Notes: generated by a model not told the origin, from the sequence alone. A stretch of DNA of 64,000 nucleotides from JANJTB01 sp032027125 (GCA_032027125.1 JAVSMQ010000001.1:3396198-3460197), one strand, 5' to 3'. Counted from the first letter of the stretch, positions 17,362 through 26,931 are shown. Numbers and translations are program-made.

Positions 17362-17979
17362 ATGAAGTTAGTTATTATGATATCAGTGATGTTTGCTTTA
17401 AATATTTTCAATGGCTTAGCTCAGGGAGCCAAAGATAATTTATTTGAAAAACTCAAAGCTCAATACTCAAATCTTGAGTCCATTTCGCTTAATTTTACAT
17501 TAAATGAAAATAAAGCAGTAAATGGTCAGCTTTTAGCAAAAAAAGGCAACAAATATGTTCTATCTATTGCAAACAGGAAAATAACATGTGATGGTAATAC
17601 AATTTGGAATTATGTTCCTGAAAATAAAAATGTCCTGATAAGCAAATTTGAATCTCACAATGAGTCCGCTTCAATTGAAAAGATATTTTTTGAATTTACT
17701 AAAAATTTTAAGGCAAATAATCTTTATGAACCTGAAGAAGATAATATAAATTCAAATATGATGCTTGAGCTTGTTCCTGTCGGGGAAGATGGAAATGATA
17801 TTACTATGGTCAGGCTTGTGCTCAACCCCGGTAATCTTTCTATAAAAAGAATCGTAATTATTCGTAATTATGCTGAAGAAAGCTGGAACATAACAAATCT
17901 CAAATTAAATTCTCAGGTTGCTGATAATAAATTTGTTTTTAAGGCACCTGAGGGTGTAGAAATAATTGATTTGAGATAA
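17362..17979 (+). CDS. Outer-membrane lipoprotein carrier LolA-like protein
   Basis: Expected to ferry lipoproteins through the periplasm to the outer membrane. I choose the ATG at 17362 because AAGG lies 5 nt upstream and the product then starts MKLVIMISVMFALNIFNGLAQG, a good signal peptide; the ATG at 17344 overlaps the previous gene by 11 nt. The body follows the LolA fold: LFEKLKAQYSNLESISLNFTL, GNKYVLSIANRKITCDGNTIWNYVPENKNVLIS, and a C-terminal NLKLNSQVADNKFVFKAPEGVEIID. About 205 aa, the usual length. A LolB gene is not adjacent, which is normal in this lineage. Confidence 0.8.
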   Translation: MKLVIMISVMFALNIFNGLAQGAKDNLFEKLKAQYSNLESISLNFTLNENKAVNGQLLAKKGNKYVLSIANRKITCDGNTIWNYVPENKNVLISKFESHNESASIEKIFFEFTKNFKANNLYEPEEDNINSNMMLELVPVGEDGNDITMVRLVLNPGNLSIKRIVIIRNYAEESWNITNLKLNSQVADNKFVFKAPEGVEIIDLR

Positions 17980-18000
17980 AAGTGCTTTGTTTAGTGAATA

Positions 18001-19092
18001 TCAAGTAATCGGTCTAAGTGATTCATATCTGAGAGGATAATTCTTCCTGAGTTTGTCAAATTCATAAGTTTTATCCTTACTTTTTAGCGTAAGCAATTCT
18101 TTAAACTTGTTACTGTCTTCGTAAATTTTCCTAAATTTTGACAAATGCTCAAATAGGGATTTATTTGAAATAAAATCATTTACTGAACACGGTTGAATTT
18201 TGTTAAGTTCATTTAATACTAATGATTTATCAACTGTGATATTAGAGTATTTTTCAAATAAATTTATAAGAACTGCCGTTCCGTTTAATTTTCCGTTTTG
18301 TGAATATCCTGCTATATGAGGTGTTGACAATAAGCATTTATCGGCAAGATTAACATCGAAATTCGGTTCATCATTCCAGACATCAATCACTAATTCAGCA
18401 TTCTTAAAGTCATGTAAATAATGCAGAACTTTTTCATCAATTACATTGCCCCTTGATGTATGAATAATAAGTCCATTATCCCTGAAATTAATTAGGTTAC
18501 TGCTGTTAAGGACTTGAAAAGTAGGATGCTTACCTTTACTGCAAAATGGTACATGATTTGTCAGTATCTGAACATTCTCAATCAAATAATCAAGTTCGGC
18601 ATATTGAACATAATCAGGAAACAAGAATTGAGAGTCTTTCAAAGGAGGGTCATTAACATATATCTTCAAACCCAATTGGCAGCAATAAGAAGCAACAATT
18701 TTTCCGATACATCCAAATCCTATTATACCAATTGATGTTTTGTCCAGTTCGATATTCTTTTCCAAAGACCACTTAAGAAGTGCGTAAATCACATATTCTG
18801 CAACAGAATTAGCATTACATCCTTTAGAATCATGAAAAGGAATATTTACCGATTTTAGATAATCTTCGTCAAAATGGTCAGTGCCGGAAGTTGCTGTTGC
18901 AACAAGTTTTACATTTGTTGAGCAAAGTAATTTCTCGTCTATTTTAGTTTGTGACCTTGTAAAAAGCAATTCACATTCCTGATTAAGTAAATCTATATTT
19001 TTCAACAGTCTTCCTGAAAATACATGATAATCACAATAAGGAGATAAAACCTCATTGAGTAATATTATATTTTCATCGCCAAAAACTATCAT
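18001..19092 (-). CDS. pdxB: 4-phosphoerythronate dehydrogenase (vitamin B6 synthesis)
   Basis: NAD-dependent 2-hydroxyacid dehydrogenase oxidising 4-phosphoerythronate in the DXP-dependent pyridoxal phosphate route. The PdxB type is recognised from ATATSGTDHFDEDYLKSVNI followed by KGCNANSVAEYV, and by the long C-terminal extension (363 aa total). NAD-binding GFGCIG is at about 126. Catalytic Arg (TSRGN, about 212), Glu (WNDEP, about 240) and His (TPHIAGY, about 259) are all present. It starts 1 nt after the stop of the SDR gene, so it is the last gene of the UbiA/DprE1/DprE2 operon; the biochemical reason for that company is not obvious. Confidence 0.85.
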   Translation of the reverse strand: MIVFGDENIILLNEVLSPYCDYHVFSGRLLKNIDLLNQECELLFTRSQTKIDEKLLCSTNVKLVATATSGTDHFDEDYLKSVNIPFHDSKGCNANSVAEYVIYALLKWSLEKNIELDKTSIGIIGFGCIGKIVASYCCQLGLKIYVNDPPLKDSQFLFPDYVQYAELDYLIENVQILTNHVPFCSKGKHPTFQVLNSSNLINFRDNGLIIHTSRGNVIDEKVLHYLHDFKNAELVIDVWNDEPNFDVNLADKCLLSTPHIAGYSQNGKLNGTAVLINLFEKYSNITVDKSLVLNELNKIQPCSVNDFISNKSLFEHLSKFRKIYEDSNKFKELLTLKSKDKTYEFDKLRKNYPLRYESLRPIT

Positions 19093-19093
19093 A

Positions 19094-19834
19094 TTATAAA
19101 TTTAACCTCTTGAAAATACTTTCAGGTATTGATTTAATCACTATCATAATAACTTTCCAGAAACCCGGTAAGTAAACAACATCCTTTTTGTTATCAATTG
19201 CATTTAAAATTCCTTTAGCAATATCAGACGCAGATGCAAATAAAAAGTTTTTCGGGATATGAGAGGTCATGGGTGTGTCCACAAAACCGGGTTTTACTGT
19301 TATTACATTGATGCCCGACTTATATAATCTGTTTCTTAATCCCTGCATAAATATTGATACAGCACCCTTTGCAGAACCGTAAATATAATTGCTTTGTCTG
19401 CCTCTGTCACCGGCTACAGATGAAATGACTACCAATGTTCCGCTCAATCTTTTTTCAAAATATTCAGCAGATGAAGTAGCCAGCGAGAATACAGATAATG
19501 CATTAGATTCAAATTCCTTACGGATTTCTTCAAAGTCGTTTTTGATTTCTTCCTGAATGGGTAATGTACCATGTGCAATTAAAATTATATCAATTCCACC
19601 CATTTCTTCATTAGCATTATAAAGAATATCTTTATGAGAACTATACTCTAAAGCATTGAAAATAAAAGAATATAATTTAGTATTGGGATATTCAGTCAGA
19701 ATATCATTGCTTACAGACTCAATTTTTTTTAAATCACGTGCTGCCAATGCAATTTTATAACCCTGAGATGCAAAGAGTTTAGCCGTCTGACTTGCTATCG
19801 CTGATGTTGCACCAAAAATCAATACATTTTTCAT
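19094..19834 (-). CDS. SDR oxidoreductase, DprE2-like
   Basis: Short-chain dehydrogenase of about 246 aa. The ATG at 19834 is chosen since the protein then begins MKNVLIFGATSAIASQTAKL with the nucleotide-binding GATSAIA motif; it overlaps the upstream TGA as ATGA, indicating translational coupling. The catalytic triad is present: Ser in VISSVAGD and YxxxK in YIYGSAKG. By analogy with DprE2 it would reduce a 2-keto polyprenyl-phosphoryl furanose made by the DprE1-like oxidase next door, giving an epimerised (arabino) sugar. Assignment rests on the gene order together with family similarity. Confidence 0.8.
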   Translation of the reverse strand: MKNVLIFGATSAIASQTAKLFASQGYKIALAARDLKKIESVSNDILTEYPNTKLYSFIFNALEYSSHKDILYNANEEMGGIDIILIAHGTLPIQEEIKNDFEEIRKEFESNALSVFSLATSSAEYFEKRLSGTLVVISSVAGDRGRQSNYIYGSAKGAVSIFMQGLRNRLYKSGINVITVKPGFVDTPMTSHIPKNFLFASASDIAKGILNAIDNKKDVVYLPGFWKVIMIVIKSIPESIFKRLNL

Positions 19835-21135
19835 AATTTGTCTCCTGTTACTCTCTGCCAAAATCCTGAAGAAAATTTTGGGTCAATAAATTTAGAAAAT
19901 TCTTCCCATTGAGGATAAAACAACCTGAAGTTCTCTCCTGACATTCTGGCATCTTTTGCAGGATAAAGTACACCGCCGCAATCCCTGACAATTATATCTG
20001 CCTCATCAAGCATAGCTAAAGTACTGCTTCCGAGCATTTTGAAATCAATAGCCATTGTAATACCCGGTTTTGGAAATGACATCATGCCGTGAGATTTTAT
20101 ATTTCCAAATGTTTTGAGTACAGTCAAAAATGAAGAATTACCGGACTTTGTAATTGTTTTAAAAATATTTTTCAGTGAATTCAATCCTGCTTCGTGTGGA
20201 AGTACGAACTGATACTGAAGAAAACCTTTTTTGCCGTAAGCCTTATTCCATCCGTCAACCGCATCCAAAGGATAGAAAAACGGATTATAATGAATTATAC
20301 TGCTCTCAAAGTCATTGAACTGTTTGGAATAGTAAAGTTTGTTGAATATATAAACAGTCAAAGGATTAATAAAATCATAATCGAAAGGAAAAGGGAGCAT
20401 TTTAGATTTAAATTTAGACGGGTCTATTTGAAATTCTGCTGCTGCAAAGTTTCCACGGGAATAAATACCGCTTCCGGCTGAGTTTGTATCTACCCACGCA
20501 ACAGTAAAATCAAAATCAGCGGAATCATTATTTATATAGAAAAAATCTTCAAATGACCTGTATTTTATATTTTCGCAATGAATCATCGGTCCGTCACATC
20601 TGATACATCTAAATTCGACCCAAGTGATAATTCCGGTCAATCCAAGTCCGCCAATAGTTGCTGCGAATAAATCAGAATTCTCATAATGGCTGCACGTCGT
20701 GCGAGTCAAATCTGACCTCAGCAGTTCAAATTTACTAACATGACAACCGAACGTACCGGCTACATGGTGATTTTTGCCGTGTACATCATTTGCAACCGCT
20801 CCTCCAACTGTGATTAGTTTAGTTCCCGGAGTGACAGGCAGAAACCAGCCCCTCGGCAGCAGGAAGTTGATACATTGCTCAAGTGTAACACCTGATTCGA
20901 CCCGTAAAATTCCATTATCAGAATCGAAACTTATAAATCGGTTCAAATTCTGCATTTTAATTAATGCCCCATTCGGATTCAGGCAGCTGTCTCCATAACT
21001 TTTTCCTAATCCGTAAGGGAGATATTTTAGAGAATTATCATTAAAATCGGGTTCATCACTTATCCAGTTCAAATACTCAACTTTTTCATGACTCAACTTC
21101 GGGTATCTGCCGAAAGATTCAATTGCAGTATTCAT
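19831..21135 (-). CDS. FAD-dependent oxidase, DprE1-like
   Basis: 434 aa. The N-terminal PCMH-type FAD domain carries YLPYGLGKSYGDSC, PVTPGTKLITVGGAVANDVHGKNHH and GTFGCHVSKFELL, the block diagnostic of DprE1-type decaprenylphosphoryl-ribose 2-oxidases. The C-terminal part is an ALO-like substrate domain ending in YPAKDARMSGENFRLFYPQW. It is coupled at both ends by ATGA overlaps, with the UbiA-HAD gene before it and the SDR gene after. In actinobacteria this trio makes decaprenyl-phosphoryl arabinose for the cell wall. Here the lipid and the sugar acceptor are unknown. Confidence 0.85.
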   Translation of the reverse strand: MNTAIESFGRYPKLSHEKVEYLNWISDEPDFNDNSLKYLPYGLGKSYGDSCLNPNGALIKMQNLNRFISFDSDNGILRVESGVTLEQCINFLLPRGWFLPVTPGTKLITVGGAVANDVHGKNHHVAGTFGCHVSKFELLRSDLTRTTCSHYENSDLFAATIGGLGLTGIITWVEFRCIRCDGPMIHCENIKYRSFEDFFYINNDSADFDFTVAWVDTNSAGSGIYSRGNFAAAEFQIDPSKFKSKMLPFPFDYDFINPLTVYIFNKLYYSKQFNDFESSIIHYNPFFYPLDAVDGWNKAYGKKGFLQYQFVLPHEAGLNSLKNIFKTITKSGNSSFLTVLKTFGNIKSHGMMSFPKPGITMAIDFKMLGSSTLAMLDEADIIVRDCGGVLYPAKDARMSGENFRLFYPQWEEFSKFIDPKFSSGFWQRVTGDKL

Positions 21136-22571
21136 AAAGTAGCCCCATAGGCGATAACAAAGATAATTACAGCTACAATATAGCTAACCTTATCTTTCAG
21201 TGCAAAAACAATCGGGTCGTCATTCATCAATCCCCTGTGTGTAATAAACCACATTCTAAGAATCCAGTATAACACAACAGGAGTAATAAAATACAAATAA
21301 AATGGAGTATTGTAAAGCACCATCACATCAGGATTATCAATGTAAAGAGTAAAAATTAGTGTCGAAACAATTCCGGCTGAAATTCCTATAGTTGTAATTA
21401 AGGGTATATCTTCGACATAATAATCTCTGCCGCGGGTTTTTGTTTTGTTGTCAACACTAAGCACTAATAACTCAGTATAACGTTTCATTGCACCCATGGA
21501 AAGGAAAATAAACAATGAAAAACTAAAAAGCCAGGGTGATAATATCGTATCCGAAGCTATACCGCCGGATATCAATCTTATGCTATAAAGCATGGAAAGT
21601 GTAATCATGTCAAGAAGATATATCTTTTTTAACTTAAATGAGTACATGATTGTAATTATCATGTAGGCGAGGAGAATTAAAGTGAATTCCATATCAAGAG
21701 TTAACAATGATATTACAAATCCGGCAATTAAAAGCAAAGGAATTAATTTAATACACGCCAGAATAGAAATCTGACCGGAAGCAGCAGGTCTGTTTTTTTT
21801 ACCGCTATGATTCCTGTCAGATTCAATATCAGCAAGGTCATTTATAACATAAATTCCCGATGCTATAAAACTGAAAGCAAAAAATGCCCAGATTGCACTG
21901 ATGTAATCCCCAATTATGATTTTATGAGCAAGCAGCGGAGGCAGAAATATCAATAAATTCTTTATCCATTGATGAACACGTATTTGCTTAATAATAACTT
22001 TTAATTTGTTGACTTTATGCTGAAAAATTCTGCCGGTTTTTGTTGTTTTATTTACTGCTGCAATAAGTGATTTATCGGTTGAAACAATATGTGCAATATC
22101 CGAGTTTTCCCATACCTGAAGGTCTTTTGGTGAGTCACCGATGTAATCGAACTTTTTATAACCATATTTTTCTTTGAGTAATTTAGCTTTCTCCGAACCA
22201 AGCAGATTTGTACCGTCTTTACTTGCAAGCACCTCATCAAATAATCCGGTGAAATCTGCCGCTTTATCAGCCAATGGCTGTGCAGAAGCAGTAACAAGAA
22301 CTATCTTTCTGCCTTTTTCCCTTTCAGATTTTACAAATTCAATTACATCATCATTGAAAGGCATAGATGAAATAGTTGGCGATACATATTCAAGAAGTTT
22401 GAATTTAAGAAAGTATCTGCCCTTAAGAATCCATACAGGTAACAAAAAAATATAAAAAAAGTTCTTTTTCAACAGATAAATTACAGATTCATAAAGTAAA
22501 TCCGTTTTTAATAGAGTACCGTCCAAATCAACACATAATGGAATATCTTTTCTTACTTTGTCTTCAAACAT
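21132..22571 (-). CDS. HAD phosphatase fused to UbiA-family prenyltransferase (DPPR synthase-like)
   Basis: 479 aa with two domains. Residues 1-200 are a HAD hydrolase: DLDGTLLKTD, then VTASAQPLADKA and YIGDSPKDLQVW. Residues 200-479 are a membrane UbiA domain with about eight hydrophobic helices, the KNLLIFLPPL start and the NDLADIESDRNHSGKKNRPA metal/diphosphate site. The architecture combines transfer of phosphoribose to a polyprenyl phosphate with removal of the 5-phosphate, the steps that precede DprE1/DprE2. It is first gene of the operon; the stop overlaps the next start as ATGA. Confidence 0.87.
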   Translation of the reverse strand: MFEDKVRKDIPLCVDLDGTLLKTDLLYESVIYLLKKNFFYIFLLPVWILKGRYFLKFKLLEYVSPTISSMPFNDDVIEFVKSEREKGRKIVLVTASAQPLADKAADFTGLFDEVLASKDGTNLLGSEKAKLLKEKYGYKKFDYIGDSPKDLQVWENSDIAHIVSTDKSLIAAVNKTTKTGRIFQHKVNKLKVIIKQIRVHQWIKNLLIFLPPLLAHKIIIGDYISAIWAFFAFSFIASGIYVINDLADIESDRNHSGKKNRPAASGQISILACIKLIPLLLIAGFVISLLTLDMEFTLILLAYMIITIMYSFKLKKIYLLDMITLSMLYSIRLISGGIASDTILSPWLFSFSLFIFLSMGAMKRYTELLVLSVDNKTKTRGRDYYVEDIPLITTIGISAGIVSTLIFTLYIDNPDVMVLYNTPFYLYFITPVVLYWILRMWFITHRGLMNDDPIVFALKDKVSYIVAVIIFVIAYGATL

Positions 22572-22600
22572 TTAAATAGTTATAACTTTAAAATAAAGTG

Positions 22601-22633
22601 CAAATATAATTGATTTTATAGACATAATGTCAA
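22601..22633 (-). promoter_or_regulatory. Candidate promoter of the UbiA/DprE1/DprE2/pdxB operon
   Basis: On the minus strand TTG (22633-22631), 22 nt, then TATATTTG (22608-22601), a match to the Bacteroidota TTG...TAnnTTTG pattern. It ends 29 nt before the ATG. The spacer is at the long end of the usual range. Confidence 0.4.
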
Positions 22634-22690
22634 TCAATTCAAAATTCATTTTAAAATCATTGTTATATGGGAGAAGTTTTATTGAAATAT

Positions 22691-22727
22691 AAAAAACCTT
22701 CCGATATTTGTCAAATACCGGAAGGTT
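22691..22727 (-). terminator. Rho-independent terminator of mscL
   Basis: AACCTTCCG (22695-22703) is inverted as CGGAAGGTT (22719-22727). On the minus strand it is followed by a T6 run. It lies 31 nt after the mscL stop. Confidence 0.8.
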
Positions 22728-22758
22728 AAAAATTTTAATCTGAAATTAAGTCAAATAT

Positions 22759-23163
22759 TTATCTTCTTTCCTTAAGCAAGTCTCTGATTTCTTCAAGAAG
22801 AATTTCTTCTCTTGGCTGTGGAGCTGGAGCTTCAGGAGCTGCTTCTTCCTTCTTCCTGAATTTATTGATAACCTTGATTAACATAAATATAGACGCTGCG
22901 ACAATAAGAAAATCAACACAATTTTTAATGAAAGTACCATAATTTATGGTAACAGGAGGCAACTCACCGACAGCATCTTTGAGTACAATTACAAGCGAAG
23001 TAAAATCTACACCGCCTAACATTACTCCAATCGGAGGCATTATAATGTCGCCAACCAAAGAACTGACTATTTTTCCGAAAGCGCCGCCAATGATAACACC
23101 AACTGCGAGGTCAACCACGTTGCCGCGGGTTATAAATTCTTTAAATTCAGAAACAACTGACAT
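22759..23163 (-). CDS. mscL: Large-conductance mechanosensitive channel
   Basis: Homopentameric inner-membrane channel that opens under tension to release solutes during hypo-osmotic shock. 134 aa, the normal length. The conserved start FKEFITRGNVVDLAVGVIIGGAFGKIVSSLVGDIIMPPIG includes the first pore helix. A second helix, NCVDFLIVAASIFMLIKVIN, is followed by a charged C-terminal bundle (EEILLEEIRDLLKERR). An Ala/Pro-rich linker at about 110-120 joins them. It appears monocistronic, with its own terminator. Confidence 0.96.
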   Translation of the reverse strand: MSVVSEFKEFITRGNVVDLAVGVIIGGAFGKIVSSLVGDIIMPPIGVMLGGVDFTSLVIVLKDAVGELPPVTINYGTFIKNCVDFLIVAASIFMLIKVINKFRKKEEAAPEAPAPQPREEILLEEIRDLLKERR

Positions 23164-23236
23164 ATTTACAATTCCTTTTATTTTAAAAAATATTCAAACC
23201 AAGTGTAAAGTAATAAAAATAAATTAAATATAAAAA

Positions 23237-24220
23237 CTATTTTTTAACTTCAAATTTTACTATTTGATTATTTATTGGTTTGATGCTCATTAGATAGTCA
23301 TAAATTGCCCCAAGGTCTTCTTTTTTCATACCTGCATATTTTGTCCATGGCATAATAGTATTAAACTGGTTTTTGCTTACCTGAGAAAGTTGGAAAGTTG
23401 AATCTGAGTATGCAGTAAACCGGTTGATAAACTGTTCTTTAGACCAGCTTCCGATTCCGGTCATTTTATCACCGGTAATATTTGCCGACCTGACAACGCC
23501 TCCTGTTGGAATCATGAATTCATTGCCTCCTGCAAATTCCTTCCCCGGGATTGGCTGCCCCTTTTCCATTGGAGTATGACAATCACCACAGGACGCAGCA
23601 GTAATCATATATTCTCCGTACTTTACTGAATTGGATTTATCAGGTATTTCTCTGAATTCAGGTTCCTTTGGCATCATTTTAATTATCAGACTCATTGGAA
23701 ATTTCGACTCAGATACCGGTACGTCACTGCCATTTGCCGGTAAGCTCCGAAGATATGCAATTATAGAGTAAATATCCTCACGGCTCATTTTACCAAAATT
23801 CATATAAGGCATTAAGGCAAACAGTGGTCTTCCGTCCTTGCTGACTCCTGATGTTACAGCTCTGAAAATTTCACCGTCAGTCCAGTCTTTTAGGTGGTGA
23901 GGAGTAAGGTTTGGTGCATAATAGTCACCGGGAAAACCTGATTTTGATGTAAAGTCTTCAGTATTTCCAGTACCCAAACGGCTTTCATCAATTGGAGCAG
24001 TCAATAAATTCCAGTTGCGGGGAGAGTGGCAGTCAGCACAAAGTGAAACGTTATGAAATAAGTATTCACCGCGTTCAATTCGCTGCGATGTAGGTTCAAT
24101 CTTAATATCTTCCGGTTTACCTACTGCCGGAAAAGCTATCATAAAGTAAGCAAAAGCTATAACGAGGATTACAATTAATCCTCCAAGTGTATAGAGAAGA
24201 ATCTTTCCAAAAAGCTTCAT
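23237..24220 (-). CDS. Membrane-anchored dihaem cytochrome c
   Basis: 327 aa. A single N-terminal hydrophobic helix (ILLYTLGGLIVILVIAFAYFMI) anchors it, with the rest in the periplasm. Two class I cytochrome c domains each have a CxxCH haem site: CADCH (about residue 62) and CGDCH (about 211). Met ligands are plausible in ALMPYMNFG and IMPWTKYAG. Proteins of this layout pass electrons as subunits of periplasmic dehydrogenases or to terminal oxidases. No dehydrogenase or oxidase subunit is adjacent, so the partner cannot be named. Confidence 0.88.
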   Translation of the reverse strand: MKLFGKILLYTLGGLIVILVIAFAYFMIAFPAVGKPEDIKIEPTSQRIERGEYLFHNVSLCADCHSPRNWNLLTAPIDESRLGTGNTEDFTSKSGFPGDYYAPNLTPHHLKDWTDGEIFRAVTSGVSKDGRPLFALMPYMNFGKMSREDIYSIIAYLRSLPANGSDVPVSESKFPMSLIIKMMPKEPEFREIPDKSNSVKYGEYMITAASCGDCHTPMEKGQPIPGKEFAGGNEFMIPTGGVVRSANITGDKMTGIGSWSKEQFINRFTAYSDSTFQLSQVSKNQFNTIMPWTKYAGMKKEDLGAIYDYLMSIKPINNQIVKFEVKK

Positions 24221-24419
24221 TTAAAACTCCATTTAATTATACGAACAAAATGATTATGCAAAACTAAAAAATAAATTACAATATCATAAAATATATTTTT
24301 GTATTTCGATTTTTTTTTTAATTTTGTTTCAAAAATTTTCAAAATTAAATGAATAAATAAAAAATTCTTTATTAAATGACAAAATATGCTTAATTTTGAA
24401 TTGCTTTAAGGGGGTCATT

Positions 24420-24752
24420 TTGAGTATTTTGAACAAAGTTAAAGAATTTTATAAATCGCTTGAAATATCTGACTTGCTCATTGAGTGGGTCAGAGCTAAC
24501 AGGTGGAGTATATTCATAGTTATTATTTTAGTTGCTTTATGGGGATTATTATTAGTTTCAAATGTAAGAAATATCAATACCTTACTTGTTGATATACGAA
24601 ATCTCGAAAAGCAGTCGAGACAGATAGAGAATTTAAACGAAAGATATATGTACGAAATTGTTAAACTTCAATCAGCTGAAAGAATAATAAAAATTGCCGA
24701 AGAAGAGTTGAATATGGAACAATCCCCAAAAGCCCCTGACATTTTGAAATAA
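24420..24752 (+). CDS. ftsL: Cell division protein FtsL-like
   Basis: Bitopic divisome protein, about 110 aa: a short cytoplasmic tail, one helix (WSIFIVIILVALWGLLLVSNV), then a periplasmic coiled coil (NTLLVDIRNLEKQSRQIENL) and the conserved-looking tail RIIKIAEEELNM. A TTG start at 24420 is chosen because AAGGGGG sits 6 nt upstream; an upstream in-frame TTG at 24396 has none. The identification leans on its position 18 nt before the ftsI gene, since FtsL is poorly conserved. Confidence 0.75.
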   Translation: MSILNKVKEFYKSLEISDLLIEWVRANRWSIFIVIILVALWGLLLVSNVRNINTLLVDIRNLEKQSRQIENLNERYMYEIVKLQSAERIIKIAEEELNMEQSPKAPDILK

Positions 24753-24770
24753 TTAATCAATTCTTGAATT

Positions 24771-26900
24771 ATGGAAAACCCGACACAAGTAAGTAGTGAA
24801 ACCGAAGAAATAAGAAGAAAAAAATTCTGGAAATTCTGGCTTGTAATGTTCTTTGTAAATATTGGACTTTTGGCTGTAGTTTACCGATTGGTTAATATTC
24901 AGATTATTGATTCCGAAAAATACCAAAATCAGGCAAAAAAGCAGCACGAATCAAAAATCTTACTATCTGCCCAAAGAGGGAAAATTTTTGACAGATACGG
25001 GAGATTAGTAGCTTCAAATCTTGAATCTGTCTCAATTGCCGTTGACCCGACACGTTTAAAAAATGAAGTTAAACTTGCTGAAATCATGCAGCAGGATTTG
25101 GATATACCGATAGAAAAAACTTTAAGAAAGATTCGTTCGGCAAAAGGATCATTTGTCTGGCTTGTCAGAGGTGTTTACCCTGAAAAAGTTGTCAGAATCG
25201 AAGCATTAAAAGAAAAGGGTGTAATACTGATTAAAGAGCCGCGAAGGATTTATCACTATGGTTTGGTCTGCTCCCAGGTTGTAGGATTTACAGATATTGA
25301 CAATAACGGATTATCAGGAATAGAACTCAAACTTGACAGTCTGCTTAAGGGCAGAAGCGGTTATATGATGATGAACCGCGACGGAATAGGCAGATTACGA
25401 CCGGCAGCAGATTTACCGATTTTCCCGCCTGTTGACGGCTACTCGCTACAGCTAACTGTTGATATTGAGTTTCAGCGTATTGTAGAGTATGAACTAATGA
25501 GAGGTGTTGTGGCTTCTGATGCTGAAGCCGGTACTGTCATAGCAATTGAACCGGCTACCGGAGAGATACTTGCAATGGCAACATACCCTACATTTGACCC
25601 TCACAATCCGCTGGACCGAAATCAGGGCAATATGCGTATGAGAGCTATCACAGACACTTATGAGCCAGGTTCGACATTCAAAATAATAACTGCTGCGGCA
25701 GCGATTGAAGAAAATCTTGTTAAGGAAGAAGATAAATTCAACGGCTATGGCGGAGCAATGCAGTTTAAAAGTTTTACTATCAGGGATGTTCATGGGATAG
25801 GCGTTGTTACATTCAGAGAAGCTATCGAACATTCAAGCAATATTATAATGTCCAATGTTGCAAACATGATTCCTGATTATACATTTTACAAATATCTCAG
25901 AGATTTTGGTTTTGGTACTAAATCCGGAATTGATTTTCCGGGCGAAGTACCCGGAAGATTACCAAAACCTGAGGAGTACAGTTCAGCTTCCAAAAGATAT
26001 ATGGGTTTTGGTTACGGATTATCAGCGTCGCCGCTGCAATTGACAAATGCTTATGCAACAATTGCCAATAAGGGCATTTTGATGAAACCGTATTTGGTTA
26101 AATCTATTACAAATCTCGAAGGTAACGCTGTTTATGAAGCTTATCCCGAATCAATAAGAAGAGTAATTTCTGAAAATACTGCCCAAAGGCTGAATTCTTT
26201 GCTTATGGGTGTAGTTAATAAAGGCACAGGAAAATCTGTAAGGGTGGATAATCTTCAGGTAAGCGGCAAAACCGGTACAACCCAGCAGCTTGTTAACGGT
26301 CAGTATTCAAAATCAAATTACACCGCATCTTTTGCCGGCTTTTTCCCTGCTGAAAATCCAAAAGTTGCTATGATTGTTGTTCTTGACAAACCGCGTTCAT
26401 CAATCTATGGAGGTGCTGTTTCGGGTCCGATTTTCAAAAATATTGCTCTGAGATGGGCTTCTGTTTCCGATGAGATAAAAAGCGGTAATTTACTGAAATT
26501 TGCAAAAATTGACACACTTAAAATTGAAATGCCAAGTGAATTTACTGTGCCGAATTTGGTCGGTAAAAAGAAAGATGAAGTTCTGAAAATTGCTTCTCTG
26601 ACAGAATTTAAATTAATTATGAGTGATAAGAAAGAAGGGTATGTGATTTCCCAAAATCCTGTTGCCGGAAGTAAATCTACAAAGAATTCACCGATAGAAC
26701 TTGTTTTTAATGTTGACAATGCCGTTAAAGATTCAAATTATTTAAAGCCCAACCTTGTCGGAATGCCCTTAAGACATGCACTTGCCTTGCTCAATTCCAA
26801 ATCAATCAAATCAAAAGTATATGGTTCCGGGGTTGTCAAAAGTCAGGTTTGGGAAAAGTCGGGAACAGGCAGAGAGATATGTGTCATACACTGTAACTAA
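24771..26900 (+). CDS. ftsI: Penicillin-binding protein, septal transpeptidase FtsI/SpoVD type with PASTA domains
   Basis: 709 aa. One N-terminal membrane helix (FWLVMFFVNIGLLAVVYRLV), a dimerisation domain starting AQRGKIFDRYGRLVASN, then the transpeptidase with SxxK (STFK, about 300), SxN (SSN, about 354) and KTG (KTGTTQ, about 500). Two PASTA repeats follow (FTVPNLVGKKKDEVLK and LKPNLVGMPLRHALALL), more typical of Gram-positive or FCB PBPs than of proteobacterial FtsI. It cross-links peptidoglycan at the septum. Only ftsL accompanies it; mraW, murE and the rest of the division/cell-wall cluster are not in the window. Confidence 0.9.
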   Translation: MENPTQVSSETEEIRRKKFWKFWLVMFFVNIGLLAVVYRLVNIQIIDSEKYQNQAKKQHESKILLSAQRGKIFDRYGRLVASNLESVSIAVDPTRLKNEVKLAEIMQQDLDIPIEKTLRKIRSAKGSFVWLVRGVYPEKVVRIEALKEKGVILIKEPRRIYHYGLVCSQVVGFTDIDNNGLSGIELKLDSLLKGRSGYMMMNRDGIGRLRPAADLPIFPPVDGYSLQLTVDIEFQRIVEYELMRGVVASDAEAGTVIAIEPATGEILAMATYPTFDPHNPLDRNQGNMRMRAITDTYEPGSTFKIITAAAAIEENLVKEEDKFNGYGGAMQFKSFTIRDVHGIGVVTFREAIEHSSNIIMSNVANMIPDYTFYKYLRDFGFGTKSGIDFPGEVPGRLPKPEEYSSASKRYMGFGYGLSASPLQLTNAYATIANKGILMKPYLVKSITNLEGNAVYEAYPESIRRVISENTAQRLNSLLMGVVNKGTGKSVRVDNLQVSGKTGTTQQLVNGQYSKSNYTASFAGFFPAENPKVAMIVVLDKPRSSIYGGAVSGPIFKNIALRWASVSDEIKSGNLLKFAKIDTLKIEMPSEFTVPNLVGKKKDEVLKIASLTEFKLIMSDKKEGYVISQNPVAGSKSTKNSPIELVFNVDNAVKDSNYLKPNLVGMPLRHALALLNSKSIKSKVYGSGVVKSQVWEKSGTGREICVIHCN

Positions 26901-26931
26901 TAAAAACAATTTCAAATTTGTATAAAAAAAA

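Noticed and set aside
23237..24220. Cytochrome oxidase or alcohol dehydrogenase subunit
   Set aside because: Two haem sites are certain, but no partner subunit is adjacent, so the complex cannot be named.
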